From GCA-2718815 sp963578105 (GTDB lineage: Bacteria; Planctomycetota; Planctomycetia; Pirellulales; Pirellulaceae): a stretch of DNA of 64,000 nt. Location: NCBI GenBank assembly GCA_963578105.1, contig CAUZBP010000017.1, positions 1-64,000 on the forward strand. Reading direction: 5' to 3'. Shown piece after piece: positions 16,601-25,326 of this stretch (positions are counted from its first letter, which is position 1; every line of letters starts with the position of its first letter). Below the pieces are notes generated by a model that made no database searches, was not told the origin of the DNA, and was given only the letters and a program-made list of their open reading frames with translations. Made by a program: the position numbers and the translations under genes.

Positions 16601-19600
16601 CTTGTTTTCTTCATCCCATTGGGGCCGAATCGGTCGTCCATCAAGCCTTGCTGAATTTTCGACAAGGTGGACCTCTTCTTTTTGAAATGGAATCCCCACA
16701 GTGACCTTCCGGGACATTGTCCCCAGCTTGAAAAAAACCTTGAGTTCTACAACGGCCAACCTTCTGTCGGGCAATTCCCAATCCAGTTTTGCGCGGTAAT
16801 TAGCACCTTGAATGTTCCACCTGGGATGAATTCCATCGAGAGACTGACCCAACTCGTGCAGAGTTCGATAGACCGGTTCAGGGACGTAGTAAGGTCCCTT
16901 GGAATCCCCTTGCTCATCAACGGGGACGAAAATCTTAAAAATCTCGGGGGATGTTGTCTCAACAGCCTGCAAAACATCCCTCTCCCGTACCACACCCGGA
17001 ACCGTTGTCAGCAGGAAACACACCAGGAACATCCGCCCTAGCAACGGCGTCTGCCCACCCGAAGAGGGCGTGTCCGGAAGTTTCGGAGAGAGGTGGCGCG
17101 ACCCGGTCATCCCAACAAACACGGCAAAAAATCCCCCCAAAAATGTCCCTGGGAGGAGGTACCCCGTCATCGGCACCAGAGGATTAGGAACCAGCAATGC
17201 AGTCACGACAGCCACCCCCAGTGCGAATAACCAATGAATTGGATCCAGCCTGACCAACCACCACACCAGGGCAGTCGTTATCAACAAGAACAACCATCCA
17301 CAGGCGGCCACGGCTCGCGTGTTATAGAAACTCAGCGGTGTCAAAACGCTGGTCCGGATCTGCTGTCGCTCTATCGACGCGTTTTGATCCAGATTCAATC
17401 TTCCTGCTTGAGCAGACGCAACTCGACGCGATGGGGCAGGCGTTTCAGCAGTTCGCACCAAGGGACCAAACAAACGAGTTTGCCAGGTCCACTCCCGAGC
17501 ATCCTGCTGGTTCCTCGGGGCATTGGCCCGATAACCAGCGGGCAGGTTCACCGTCCATTGCCTATGCAAGATGGAAATATCCAATTCAATTTTGGGTGCA
17601 GAGAGCTCATTCCACCAACCCAAGGATTCGCCGGAAGTCACCATTTCAAATGTGATTCTCGGAGTTGGGACGTCGACAGGCAGGTCGAGTACCAGTGGCA
17701 CAAGGGGGTCCCAGCGATCGAGTGCCACTTCCTTGTTTTCCACCACTACCCGTTGAATTACAACTTCGGCAGGAATCCGGACTGCTATACTTCGTTCACC
17801 TCGGTTGTCCAACTGGTAGTCGAGGTCATGAATTGCCCGTCCATCGGTGGCGAGGTGCGTCACAAGATTGGAACTCCGTACCCACGCATCGAATAACAAG
17901 GCCGTACTCTTTTGCGGACGGATGGTAACGTTACACCGTCCGGAATCGATTGCAATTTGGGTCGCATCGTAACGATACACGGCACGAGTTGGGGGAGAAC
18001 TGCCTGAACCCAAAGCATCTCGAGGAGCCGGTTGAAGTCCCTGCTGCCCGATTTGCAGTTTGGCGTCTGGGTTAGCTTGAATGAGTAATCTCGCTTGTTG
18101 AGTCTCCGCATTGACCACGCCCAGCAACGAAAGCCGCGTTTCGCCACTGAGTTCGATGGAACGAAATACGCGTATCGAAAAAGGTTCTCGTCGCGGCCTT
18201 TGTAAATCGATCTGCCACGTCTCACCGGCAACTTCAGAAGCAATGGAAGTCTGACTGACACTGCGGGTCATCAAACCTCCTTCCATTGCGTCGGACAGCA
18301 TCCATCGTGGTTCCCCATCACGAGGCTCCGAAAAGCGTACTTGCAGTTGGTTGACGTAACCACTTTGTGGGGTGCATCGAATCTCATAAGATTCCGAGAG
18401 CCGCTCTTGAAAAACAGACGCGTGAACCGTGATCGACGCCGAAAACTCGGGCCTGGGCTCTCCGACGTTCATCCGCAGATTATTTGCTTTCGCATTGACG
18501 TCAAAGATCAGGCTATCCGGTTCGAAAGCGAGTAAATCCGTCGGAAGCGTGCTAAGGGTCTGCGAGTCAAGGCGGTCCAAATCGAGGTCGCCAGACAAGT
18601 TCAGAACCAGGGGAGCTTCGGCCTGAACCTCCATCCAGTTCTCTTGTTCGTTAACCTTCTCAAAGCGGCAAAACAATATTGAATCCAGGCCCAAATCCAT
18701 CGGGATACGGGCGCGATGCCCGGAAACAACAATGCGCAACGCATGAGTAGGATCCAAGACACTCCGCAGACGGATCCTTAGTAATTGCAAAGCTGTTCGA
18801 TCAAAGGAATCTTGGATGTACCAGTCCGCAATCGCGTTGGCCTCCGTAGATTCTACGGCATCGATGATCCAGGCGCGGGGGATCCTGGCAAACATTTCAA
18901 ATACTTCCCCAACTCGACTTTCGCAATCGGCTACCACCTTTCCGGTCACACTTGATTTCCCAATACGAATCGTTGTACCCTGCTTCACGACAATCTGCGT
19001 GGGGCGGCGTTTCAATGTAACCGCGACGCGGGCGTCTTGCCTGTAGAGTTGGAGTTGCAGCCGATCCTTCGTCTCCCGGTCATCCAGGGGTGGGTGGGCA
19101 ACGGGATGACAGCCTTCAGCCTCGAAACCAACCATTATCAAGGGTTCATCAACCACCAACGCAAAAGTGCCTTCTTGCCAAAACATGTCTCGCGGACGAA
19201 GAGTGGGCAACAACAGTTTCTCTTCCAGGCGCGAAGAGGCTAGTCCTTCCAATCGAAGCAGACGACCGGTTCCGATTAAAGCATCTTTGAGTTGCAACAC
19301 CGCTCTGCTTCGCTGGTTTTTTTCACCGGGTTCCACCGACCAGGAAATCCTCTGATCTTCGACAAATGCGCCGGTGAGTTGAACTTCCGGGTCCAAGTCC
19401 AAGACAATCTCACGGAGTGGTTGATAGTGAATGTCAAGACTCAATTCGACGGAGACTGCTACACCACTCTCCGAAAGATCGTATTTAGTCGCTTCGCGAA
19501 GAAGCACCAGTCGCTCACGCTGCTGATAGACCGCTTCAGGAAGGATCCGCAATTCAACGTGAGAATGGCCGCCCAAGGCCAGGTGCCATTGGTTCCATTT

Positions 19601-20344
19601 TGCAGGCGTGTACTCCCCAGCGGTCTGTTGGGGTGTTCCTCGGACCGTGTCTTGAATGTGGTGAGACTCGAAGGGTCCCGCCACCTGACCGTGATCGATC
19701 ACCGGAACCCGCTGGGCAGGTAAATCCAGAACCAGACGACTAGAGGGGCTGGCCGGAAATCGTAAAGGAAAGTTAACCACTTCCAGGGAATCCTTCACGC
19801 CCCGCACTGACCAGTCGAACTGTAGCGCTCCGCTGCGCTCGACGATCGCCGCGCAAGTCTGCTGTTGCGTAAAACCGACAGTCGCCGGGACCGGGGGTTC
19901 GAATTTCCAGCGAGGGTGAAAAATGGGAATGCCGCAGAGTTCCAGAGGAAGTTCGACCGGATGACTCACATCGTGTTGAATTTGCAAAGTGGCCAAACCT
20001 TCAACCAAATTCATCCCTTCTAAACGAGCCTCGTAAACAGCGTTCTCGATACGTACGATCGCATCTATTGGCGCGTTTTTCCTTTCCGCAATTCGTTCCA
20101 CCAGGTTTTCGTATTCCTCCCGGTCCATGGGAAAGTAGCGATAATTGCCTCGCGGCCAATTTTCCATCTGCGCTAGGGGCGCCTTGATTTTGCGCAAGAG
20201 CATCGTATTACTGGTCGGTCGGACAGAGGCTCGAATCCCTTGACCACAGACGGACGTCACCAACACCGTCACCAATAGAACCCCAATTGCGAAGACCTCG
20301 GCACCCGTCCGTGACATCCGCGAGTTAAATGTGTCAGCAACCAT
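13682..20344 (-). CDS. 2220-residue secreted/membrane beta-rich protein, tandem-module
   Basis: Not recognised as a named family. Residues 13-35 are a signal peptide or anchor. The protein looks like two similar halves. Residues about 60-1000 are beta-rich, followed by a cluster of hydrophobic helices (about 1008-1080). At residue 1105 an internal Met begins a second signal-peptide-like stretch (MFLVCFLLTTVPGVV), then another beta-rich ectodomain, then a final hydrophobic cluster near residues 2140-2210. Each half opens with a short helical segment, an alternating beta region and a repeated LVLDLP- or LPPDAP-like strand pattern. The ATG overlaps the stop of the 1123-residue gene (TAATG), so the two are coupled. 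Probable envelope structural role, by inference only. Confidence 0.85.
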   Translation of the reverse strand: MVADTFNSRMSRTGAEVFAIGVLLVTVLVTSVCGQGIRASVRPTSNTMLLRKIKAPLAQMENWPRGNYRYFPMDREEYENLVERIAERKNAPIDAIVRIENAVYEARLEGMNLVEGLATLQIQHDVSHPVELPLELCGIPIFHPRWKFEPPVPATVGFTQQQTCAAIVERSGALQFDWSVRGVKDSLEVVNFPLRFPASPSSRLVLDLPAQRVPVIDHGQVAGPFESHHIQDTVRGTPQQTAGEYTPAKWNQWHLALGGHSHVELRILPEAVYQQRERLVLLREATKYDLSESGVAVSVELSLDIHYQPLREIVLDLDPEVQLTGAFVEDQRISWSVEPGEKNQRSRAVLQLKDALIGTGRLLRLEGLASSRLEEKLLLPTLRPRDMFWQEGTFALVVDEPLIMVGFEAEGCHPVAHPPLDDRETKDRLQLQLYRQDARVAVTLKRRPTQIVVKQGTTIRIGKSSVTGKVVADCESRVGEVFEMFARIPRAWIIDAVESTEANAIADWYIQDSFDRTALQLLRIRLRSVLDPTHALRIVVSGHRARIPMDLGLDSILFCRFEKVNEQENWMEVQAEAPLVLNLSGDLDLDRLDSQTLSTLPTDLLAFEPDSLIFDVNAKANNLRMNVGEPRPEFSASITVHASVFQERLSESYEIRCTPQSGYVNQLQVRFSEPRDGEPRWMLSDAMEGGLMTRSVSQTSIASEVAGETWQIDLQRPRREPFSIRVFRSIELSGETRLSLLGVVNAETQQARLLIQANPDAKLQIGQQGLQPAPRDALGSGSSPPTRAVYRYDATQIAIDSGRCNVTIRPQKSTALLFDAWVRSSNLVTHLATDGRAIHDLDYQLDNRGERSIAVRIPAEVVIQRVVVENKEVALDRWDPLVPLVLDLPVDVPTPRITFEMVTSGESLGWWNELSAPKIELDISILHRQWTVNLPAGYRANAPRNQQDAREWTWQTRLFGPLVRTAETPAPSRRVASAQAGRLNLDQNASIERQQIRTSVLTPLSFYNTRAVAACGWLFLLITTALVWWLVRLDPIHWLFALGVAVVTALLVPNPLVPMTGYLLPGTFLGGFFAVFVGMTGSRHLSPKLPDTPSSGGQTPLLGRMFLVCFLLTTVPGVVRERDVLQAVETTSPEIFKIFVPVDEQGDSKGPYYVPEPVYRTLHELGQSLDGIHPRWNIQGANYRAKLDWELPDRRLAVVELKVFFKLGTMSRKVTVGIPFQKEEVHLVENSARLDGRPIRPQWDEENKLIRLLVEEPGNYLLELSFRPVVPGSEMLHGWEVQIPKIPSATLDVELPPDAPLIDIPTARGRLQLAPDTGRVKAELGPIRKLAFRWSQGMGQGTIRGTADVKELVWLKIRPGSVILDAKFSYDVTESGIGALEIRADPRLRLLPMADDSPVQRVQIESDQSPTILFVLKPTTEDQVTINARFLMTDTSGIGNLLFPRVNAVGNVTRRLLAVSVDRELTYQLHGGENLARIAATEFMREWGTEELLPQFVLVDSMEDDQEWTISVAPQERKTDSEQHVTVMCHAEHAVLDHRVDVVKTDGMLAQHQLSVPAGLEVEKVEINDSSGTVPVRWTLDENNRLNIVLGRPTRESHRLYLRARRRYGSDQSLELPAIQLLNSQLLALELEVFRQPGIRVDVTDADGLETVERVPMEGTAWNKYLKVAHWKAKTAGTVAVLRVLADEPEIQSVQVSTMYPRDGKWWMQLLLRLSVNQGIVDIVDFSLPAVCGSEITSEASCETAIFDIPGTGRRRLSVKLSKPCTKDCTIHLQIPLQFPPGQRIHLPHVVPFVDHQRTHYVVLPQQVDGQIIRWDKSRLQPVRLPEWFLSESPPDDQSMSYAVTGEDLHAEIRPREGMAGVPQLRLVDIHVNVRNDNNYHGSVFFYLDPAGRDNCVLQLPDRAKLVHVTVAELPARTEVLDNQQVKIFLGLQRLPQRIEVVFEGKAVRASSRGSTFQVAVPEILEVPVQRTLWTVNGCSADELRQTQGISAERQKLLRLRRMSELMDLTSNVIAEEPIEDITRWYQVWARRYVKAQRMLTLQLADHSPGFEVEGADLEVLERKQLSMARHLGTENILEQLGSSTDEDLLGNQDSRPSNFQKENVTRLTYQGGEGTINLSLVPLEPRFGYQRYLIGFSLAVVTFFGIRWRPVWESFVKRLWFRWPFLSMSFVGIVWWLWLNPRWLGLVIILVGILYAARIPIWLVTWLRPRRPVVLSRRA

Positions 20345-23300
20345 TACACGCTCTGAGAATCGGGCACAGAACCTGGCGACGTTCTGGTCGTTCCTAATTG
20401 CTCATCATCATTCACGAGTCGATGAAAATCCGTACCAAATCGTTCGACCAAAGAAGCTGTACTACCATGTACAATTCCTTCACCACGATTGCGCCACAAG
20501 ATAAACCACTGAATGAGCAATCCAAAGATAGCCATCAAGAGGCCCACCACTGCCCCCTGGGCTATTAACGCAGCAACTTCGGGATTAACGACAGCAAAAG
20601 TCAAAAACATCATTGCAGTAATTAAGAGAACCAGCGGATGTCGAAACTGCGGTACACGGATCACAAGAAGTCCTGCCACCAAGGCACAACCACCAAAGAC
20701 CAACAATGCAGTCCTTTGACTGATCGTTCTCACTTTAATCGGCTTCATGTCGGCATAGCACGTGAACAAGTACTGGTTGGTTAACCAACGGGCCTGCGGG
20801 AGACCTCTCCAGGACACTTTCATTTCACTCTCAAGATCAGCTGTGAAATTCGTGTTCCTTCCCACAAACAAGGTGTTCCATTGGCGATTGAATTCCGGTG
20901 TCCAGTCATCGGGGAAATCAACCAAAAATTCACGTCGCGGAAGCACGAGTTGCCAATAAACCTGCCGAGTCCAATGAGCGTTTTCGATCCGTGGCAATTG
21001 CACCCCCATCTCACCGAATGCAGTCCTATGACGGTTGAAGGAATACCACAATTCAACAAGGTTCGACTCCTGAGGTCGACTGCTTGGCAAGCGGATCTCA
21101 AGCAGATCTTGTTTTTCGCGAATTACTGTCACACGTTGACCATCTACCTTGACAATCGCATCCGTCATTTGTGTCCCTGAAGGCAAACGGATCTGCAGAC
21201 TACTATTCCTGCTTTGCAAACAGAACACTGCTCGATCCTGCCTGAGTTCATCAGAGATCCAGGTCTGTATCCAGGCAGCTTCTACAACGGTCTTACCTCG
21301 TTTTTCTCGTGTCACGGGTCCAAGATCGAACTGTACACTGCCCGCAGCACCCGGACTCGACAGAGACAGCACGGATTGATCACGCGTTTTCATTTCGGCG
21401 GAATCTTCGATGGTCCAGCGATCGTCCGTGACAATCAATCTGCCTGGCGATTCGCTACGGATCTCTAACTGGTGCTCGGACACGGGTTCCTGACTCGGGA
21501 CAAAGAGTGGAATATCCAGCCCATCACCCAGCTTTGTCAAACACTCCGACCAGGGACGCTCGTATTCGATCGTCAACATCACGTCGCCCTTCCGCTCGTT
21601 CGAAAGCGTTACATAGAGTTCTGCTTGTTGTTCCGGATCACTTTCATTTTGAGAAACCGCGAAGAAAAAGGCCGAGGTAGGTTGTCCATCGACCTGGACC
21701 TTCAATGGCATCTTTTCTCCGGGCAACTCTGAAAATTTCAAATTCAATTGATGAGTTGGTTCATGTTCAACTCGGTAATGCAGTTTCTGTTGGATTTGGA
21801 CCCGTTCCTCTCGCAGGTCGGCAACGCTGTCTATCCGCACGGCAATCGATTGCTTGCGTACATTAAAATCTGCGACAAACAGGGACGCGACAGAATCACT
21901 GGTGCCACGGTAGAAGGCCGTGCGCTGCCGCCGCTTCTGTAAATTCTCGGGCACAATCGGCGCCGGATCAGGAATTAAACCGACCATCTCTGCGGGGAGT
22001 GCAGCCAGCGCAATATTGTCTGCCGGCACGACCGCCACTGAAGCTGTTTGGAGAGTGCTGACGAGCGGTTGTGGTAGTTTCACCCGGACCTGCCTGGCGT
22101 CATCCGTAGAACTGATCCGATGGACCGCTTTCACCACAAGTTGAAAGTTACTGCCAGATGCGCGTTCTAAAGGCACAATCAGAGGAGAAGTTCTTTCGGA
22201 AACATGGGAATTTTGATTGATGACATCCGCTGGTCCCAGGTCCAGGACTTCCCAATCGCTCATTTCAATGTTGAGAAACGATGCACGCGCACCCCGGATG
22301 CTCGTGTTAAATGTGGCCTCCAAATGAACACGATCGGCCTCGACTCGCAAAATGTAGTAGGGTTCGATACTGATTCGTGATTGCCGAGGAACAACTCGCA
22401 ACTTGAGTGAACTGGGTTGTCGAAAGTATCGAAATCCGGCCAATACGTTTTCGGATTGAAAAGTTTCTGGCAACTCGTTGACTTGGCGAATTGCGGCAGT
22501 CAGATCCCAATCAGGATAGACGTCGGATCCGGACGCCAGCGCAATGTAACCAGACTGCTGTGCGGCACCCAACACCTCGAATCTAGACACGTCGAAAGTT
22601 TGTGCCAATCCAATGCTTTCCTTGACCGTTTCGGTAAACAGGCGAACTTCCGGGGGTGTCATCGACTTATCTTCAAATCGAATTTCAATCAGTTGCCCTT
22701 CGCTTACCTCGTCAGCATTACCAGCAGCTGGAATTTCCTCGAGTGTGTAACCAATTGATTGACTACCCGGCATTAATCGCGAGGCCTCCGGAATTCTCAC
22801 CTGAACCCTTGAAAGGGGTCTACCAAAACTGCGCAGACGCAATCTCGCCTCACTCGTCACGCGGTTCAGACCACGGACATTAACCAGAATGTTTCCTTTG
22901 GCCTCGAAGACCATGCTGCGTTTTTCTTGCCGTGGCCGGTCGTGCCGCCAAGACAATTGAAACGGACCCCCGATGCCGTTGGCTTCAATGATCGATTGGC
23001 CATCCTCGGAGGTTCGAATTTCTTCCTTCAATAAAGCGTCCGGACTGACAGTTGCATTGATTTGTGACTCTGGCACCTTCAATCGAAGGTGCGAATGTGG
23101 AACCCGTGGCAAATTCAGCACCAGCCTGCTTTCAGGACCAATCCTTGAAACGGGAACAGCTACGACAAGTTTCAACTCGTGTTTCTGTTGCGGCTGACTT
23201 TCCAAATAGCAAACGAATCCCTCACCCTCGGGTTCAAATACCAAAAAAGCATTTTCATGCTCTAGCGGCTCGAGCATGTGAGCTTCATTGAGACCCAACG

Positions 23301-23715
23301 GAATACGAACCCAGTCCGGTTGGTGTGTGACAACCTGTAACCGAATCTGCAACGTCGCCTTACCCCGTTGCACACTTCCTTCCGCTTCAATGTTCTGCAC
23401 ACTGAAACTGGCAGGAAGTGTTGCAGGAGACAAGCCTTCTCGGATCTTGATCAATTCCATGAAATCCTCGTACCGCAGATCAGGTACGGGGATCAAGTCA
23501 CCGTTCTGAGACTTGAGCAGGTAAACGACCGGACCCACAGTCTCAATGACCGGTAAAGAACTATCCTTTGCTGCGGAGGCAGACTGGGACTGAGTTGCAG
23601 TACTCGAATCACTTTCAGTCGTGTCCTGACCAGAGACCAGCGGCAGCCACGCCAAACAGGCGCAAACGACCAAGACGACCCCGGCAAAAGGATGGTGCGA
23701 CTTCGGCGAATTCAT
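20344..23715 (-). CDS. 1123-residue secreted/membrane beta-rich protein
   Basis: Not recognised as a named family. Residues 1-30 form a signal peptide (hydrophobic core VVLVVCACLAWLPLV, then SGQD). The bulk is beta-rich with few Cys. Residues about 998-1071 contain two to three hydrophobic helices, and the C-terminal 50 residues are polar. Its layout (VPVPDLRYEDFMELIKI-like opening helix, LQIRLQV strand region, LVLNLPRVPHSHL, closing membrane helices) parallels each half of the overlapping downstream 2220-residue protein. The gene precedes that protein and is coupled through a TAATG junction. A TATAAG at 23792-23797 on the minus strand could be a -10 element, without a good -35. Confidence 0.85.
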   Translation of the reverse strand: MNSPKSHHPFAGVVLVVCACLAWLPLVSGQDTTESDSSTATQSQSASAAKDSSLPVIETVGPVVYLLKSQNGDLIPVPDLRYEDFMELIKIREGLSPATLPASFSVQNIEAEGSVQRGKATLQIRLQVVTHQPDWVRIPLGLNEAHMLEPLEHENAFLVFEPEGEGFVCYLESQPQQKHELKLVVAVPVSRIGPESRLVLNLPRVPHSHLRLKVPESQINATVSPDALLKEEIRTSEDGQSIIEANGIGGPFQLSWRHDRPRQEKRSMVFEAKGNILVNVRGLNRVTSEARLRLRSFGRPLSRVQVRIPEASRLMPGSQSIGYTLEEIPAAGNADEVSEGQLIEIRFEDKSMTPPEVRLFTETVKESIGLAQTFDVSRFEVLGAAQQSGYIALASGSDVYPDWDLTAAIRQVNELPETFQSENVLAGFRYFRQPSSLKLRVVPRQSRISIEPYYILRVEADRVHLEATFNTSIRGARASFLNIEMSDWEVLDLGPADVINQNSHVSERTSPLIVPLERASGSNFQLVVKAVHRISSTDDARQVRVKLPQPLVSTLQTASVAVVPADNIALAALPAEMVGLIPDPAPIVPENLQKRRQRTAFYRGTSDSVASLFVADFNVRKQSIAVRIDSVADLREERVQIQQKLHYRVEHEPTHQLNLKFSELPGEKMPLKVQVDGQPTSAFFFAVSQNESDPEQQAELYVTLSNERKGDVMLTIEYERPWSECLTKLGDGLDIPLFVPSQEPVSEHQLEIRSESPGRLIVTDDRWTIEDSAEMKTRDQSVLSLSSPGAAGSVQFDLGPVTREKRGKTVVEAAWIQTWISDELRQDRAVFCLQSRNSSLQIRLPSGTQMTDAIVKVDGQRVTVIREKQDLLEIRLPSSRPQESNLVELWYSFNRHRTAFGEMGVQLPRIENAHWTRQVYWQLVLPRREFLVDFPDDWTPEFNRQWNTLFVGRNTNFTADLESEMKVSWRGLPQARWLTNQYLFTCYADMKPIKVRTISQRTALLVFGGCALVAGLLVIRVPQFRHPLVLLITAMMFLTFAVVNPEVAALIAQGAVVGLLMAIFGLLIQWFILWRNRGEGIVHGSTASLVERFGTDFHRLVNDDEQLGTTRTSPGSVPDSQSV

Positions 23716-23858
23716 GGCAGCGCTGCTTCGGCGACCTCAGCAAGTCGCCCACATGTTCTGAATCGAACGAAAAGATTTTTGAATGGAGCCTCTTATAGTC
23801 CTTAGTCTAACTAGACACACCCGGCATGGAAAGCCTCTGCATATCCAGGAGGTGAATT

Positions 23859-23891
23859 ATGCAAGAGGTCCTGGTCTCCAACCAAACCTAG
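23859..23891 (+). other. Ten-codon mini-ORF with strong ribosome-binding site
   Basis: ATG at 23859 preceded by AGGAGGTG at 7-base spacing, then ten codons (MQEVLVSNQT) and TAG. The site is much better than those of most real genes here. It may be a leader peptide, the remnant of a lost gene, or chance. No downstream plus-strand gene begins within 1 kb, which weakens the leader-peptide idea. Confidence 0.3.
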
Positions 23892-23936
23892 GGCTTTGAA
23901 GGATCCGCCCCGAAAAACACGTCGGGCATTGCATGA

Positions 23937-23967
23937 CAAGTGTTCTCACTTCAGTGCGAAACACTTG
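23937..23967. repeat. 8-bp inverted repeat CAAGTGTT / AACACTTG
   Basis: Perfect arms at 23937-23944 and 23960-23967 around a 15-base spacer. No U-tract on either strand, so it is not a typical terminator. It could be a protein-binding site or RNA hairpin. Confidence 0.35.
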
Positions 23968-24053
23968 ACAAGCAGGCTCCAAACTAGCAACTGCATTTCA
24001 CCGGAGTTTCAGGCGGAGGCCTGCCGATGAGGGGTGACGGTCCCCTTTCATCT

Positions 24054-24851
24054 TTAGTCGTGATTTCTACCGACCACTCCCAAAAGCTCTTGATGGAGTT
24101 GCGGACCCGCCGCGGCGATAAGTCGGGGGTGTTCTAGATCGACGTCCCCACCATCCGGCGAGGTGATCACTCCACCGGCCTCTTGCACCAACAACATTCC
24201 AGCTGCCATGTCCCAGGGCCGGAGATTCATCGCCCAGTAAGCGTCCAGACGCCCGGCTGCAACGTATGACAAGTTAAGGGCAGCTGAACCGAGCCGCCGG
24301 ACAGCGCGGCACCGATTCAAAACAGCCAGAAAAGCAACGACATCTTCGGAATCCCGGGCGACTTGAGGGGGGAAACTGGCAGCCGTCAAAGAATCAATTA
24401 ATAACGTCGCATCGCTGCTGACAATTCTGTCACCGTTCAAATAAGCACCTTGACCCGCCGCCGCAGTGTAGCATTCGTCAGCTTCGGGATCGTAGACAGC
24501 GCCCGCCACAATTTGTTCGTTTTTCTGCAAAGCTACTGATGTGCAATAACCCTTCAGACCATGCACGTAGTTGGTTGTGCCATCTAAAGGGTCCACAATC
24601 CAGCAGAATGATGATGAATTCTCAGATGGAGTTCGATCCATTACTTCAGAAGTGTCTTCCTCCCCCAAAAAAGAATGCTCCGGAAACGCCTCCAGCACAC
24701 AACTACTAATGGCTCGCTGTGCAGCCAGATCCGCTTCAGTGACCAAGTCAGCGGGTCCCTTTTCACGAACCCGAAAACGGCCTCGCCAATCTAAGAGAAT
24801 TTGCCCACCAATTCTTGCGGCTTTTTCACAAACCGCTGTTATTTCTTGCAT
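24054..24851 (-). CDS. suhB: Inositol-1-monophosphatase family protein
   Basis: 265-residue Mg-dependent phosphatase of the inositol monophosphatase superfamily; hydrolyses inositol phosphate or a related sugar phosphate in the cytoplasm. Metal-binding motifs are intact: LGEEDT (motif for the first Glu), WIVDPLDGTTNYVHG (D-x-L-D-G-T) and RPWDMAAGMLLVQEAGG (W-D-x-A-A-G). Typical length and start. Its substrate could also be another sugar phosphate or PAP, since the family is broad; SuhB-like is the best name. Confidence 0.88.
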   Translation of the reverse strand: MQEITAVCEKAARIGGQILLDWRGRFRVREKGPADLVTEADLAAQRAISSCVLEAFPEHSFLGEEDTSEVMDRTPSENSSSFCWIVDPLDGTTNYVHGLKGYCTSVALQKNEQIVAGAVYDPEADECYTAAAGQGAYLNGDRIVSSDATLLIDSLTAASFPPQVARDSEDVVAFLAVLNRCRAVRRLGSAALNLSYVAAGRLDAYWAMNLRPWDMAAGMLLVQEAGGVITSPDGGDVDLEHPRLIAAAGPQLHQELLGVVGRNHD

Positions 24852-25326
24852 TACGTTCTGTCGGTTAACTAATCAGAATTTGTCGGCTGATAAAAGACTG
24901 ATTATAAAGTCCCTGCGAACGGTGACAACGCTTGCCAGTCTGTTTCACCGCCTAATGAAAAACTTCTCCACGAGTTAGCAAGGATTCCCGCAAATTTGCT
25001 CGTCGAGCCTGGACATTCGCCTCGAAGTTGGTATCATCGACTACCAATAGAGGGAAGCTGCGTAGTATGCAAAGTATTTTACCTAACGGCTTCATACCAT
25101 TATATTTTTTTACGCCTGGTTGATTCAGGCAATTTGGCCTCTTCTCTGTTCCGGCCCCGCTGTTTCGCTATTGCGAACGGCGGGGTTTTTTTGTTCACAT
25201 GCCCCACAATCACACACGAGTTGTGCCAATCAAGATGCAACTGGTGCGCAGGCCGGGCAGTTCCGGAACCCTACATCCTCTTTGGTGTTTCAGCAACAAC
25301 ACGTTTCGCTCACAAGTTATCTAACC
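24852..25326. other. Intergenic region with orphan plus-strand terminator
   Basis: 475 bases between divergent genes. It contains an inverted repeat TTGGTA/TACCAA near 25026-25045, a small hairpin GCCTG/CAGGC at 25114-25130 and a strong plus-strand terminator at 25155-25192. The frame of the downstream gene is open back to 25120 but would run through the terminator, so it is unlikely to be translated from there. Confidence 0.45.
25155..25192 (+). terminator. Intrinsic terminator ahead of an unknown gene
   Basis: Arms CCCCGCTGTTTCGC and GCGAACGGCGGGG, one bulged base, a 4-base loop, followed by TTTTTTT on the plus strand. No plus-strand gene lies upstream (suhB is on the minus strand), so it ends either a short RNA starting after about 24860 or a leader that attenuates the gene at 25327. 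Confidence 0.75.

Larger units (their letters stand above)
23716..24053. other. Intergenic stretch with mini-ORF and inverted repeat
   Basis: 338 bases upstream of the 1123-residue gene and downstream of the inositol monophosphatase gene (both minus strand). It holds a short plus-strand ORF with a near-perfect Shine-Dalgarno at 23847-23891 and an 8-bp inverted repeat at 23937-23967, both listed separately. Confidence 0.5.
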
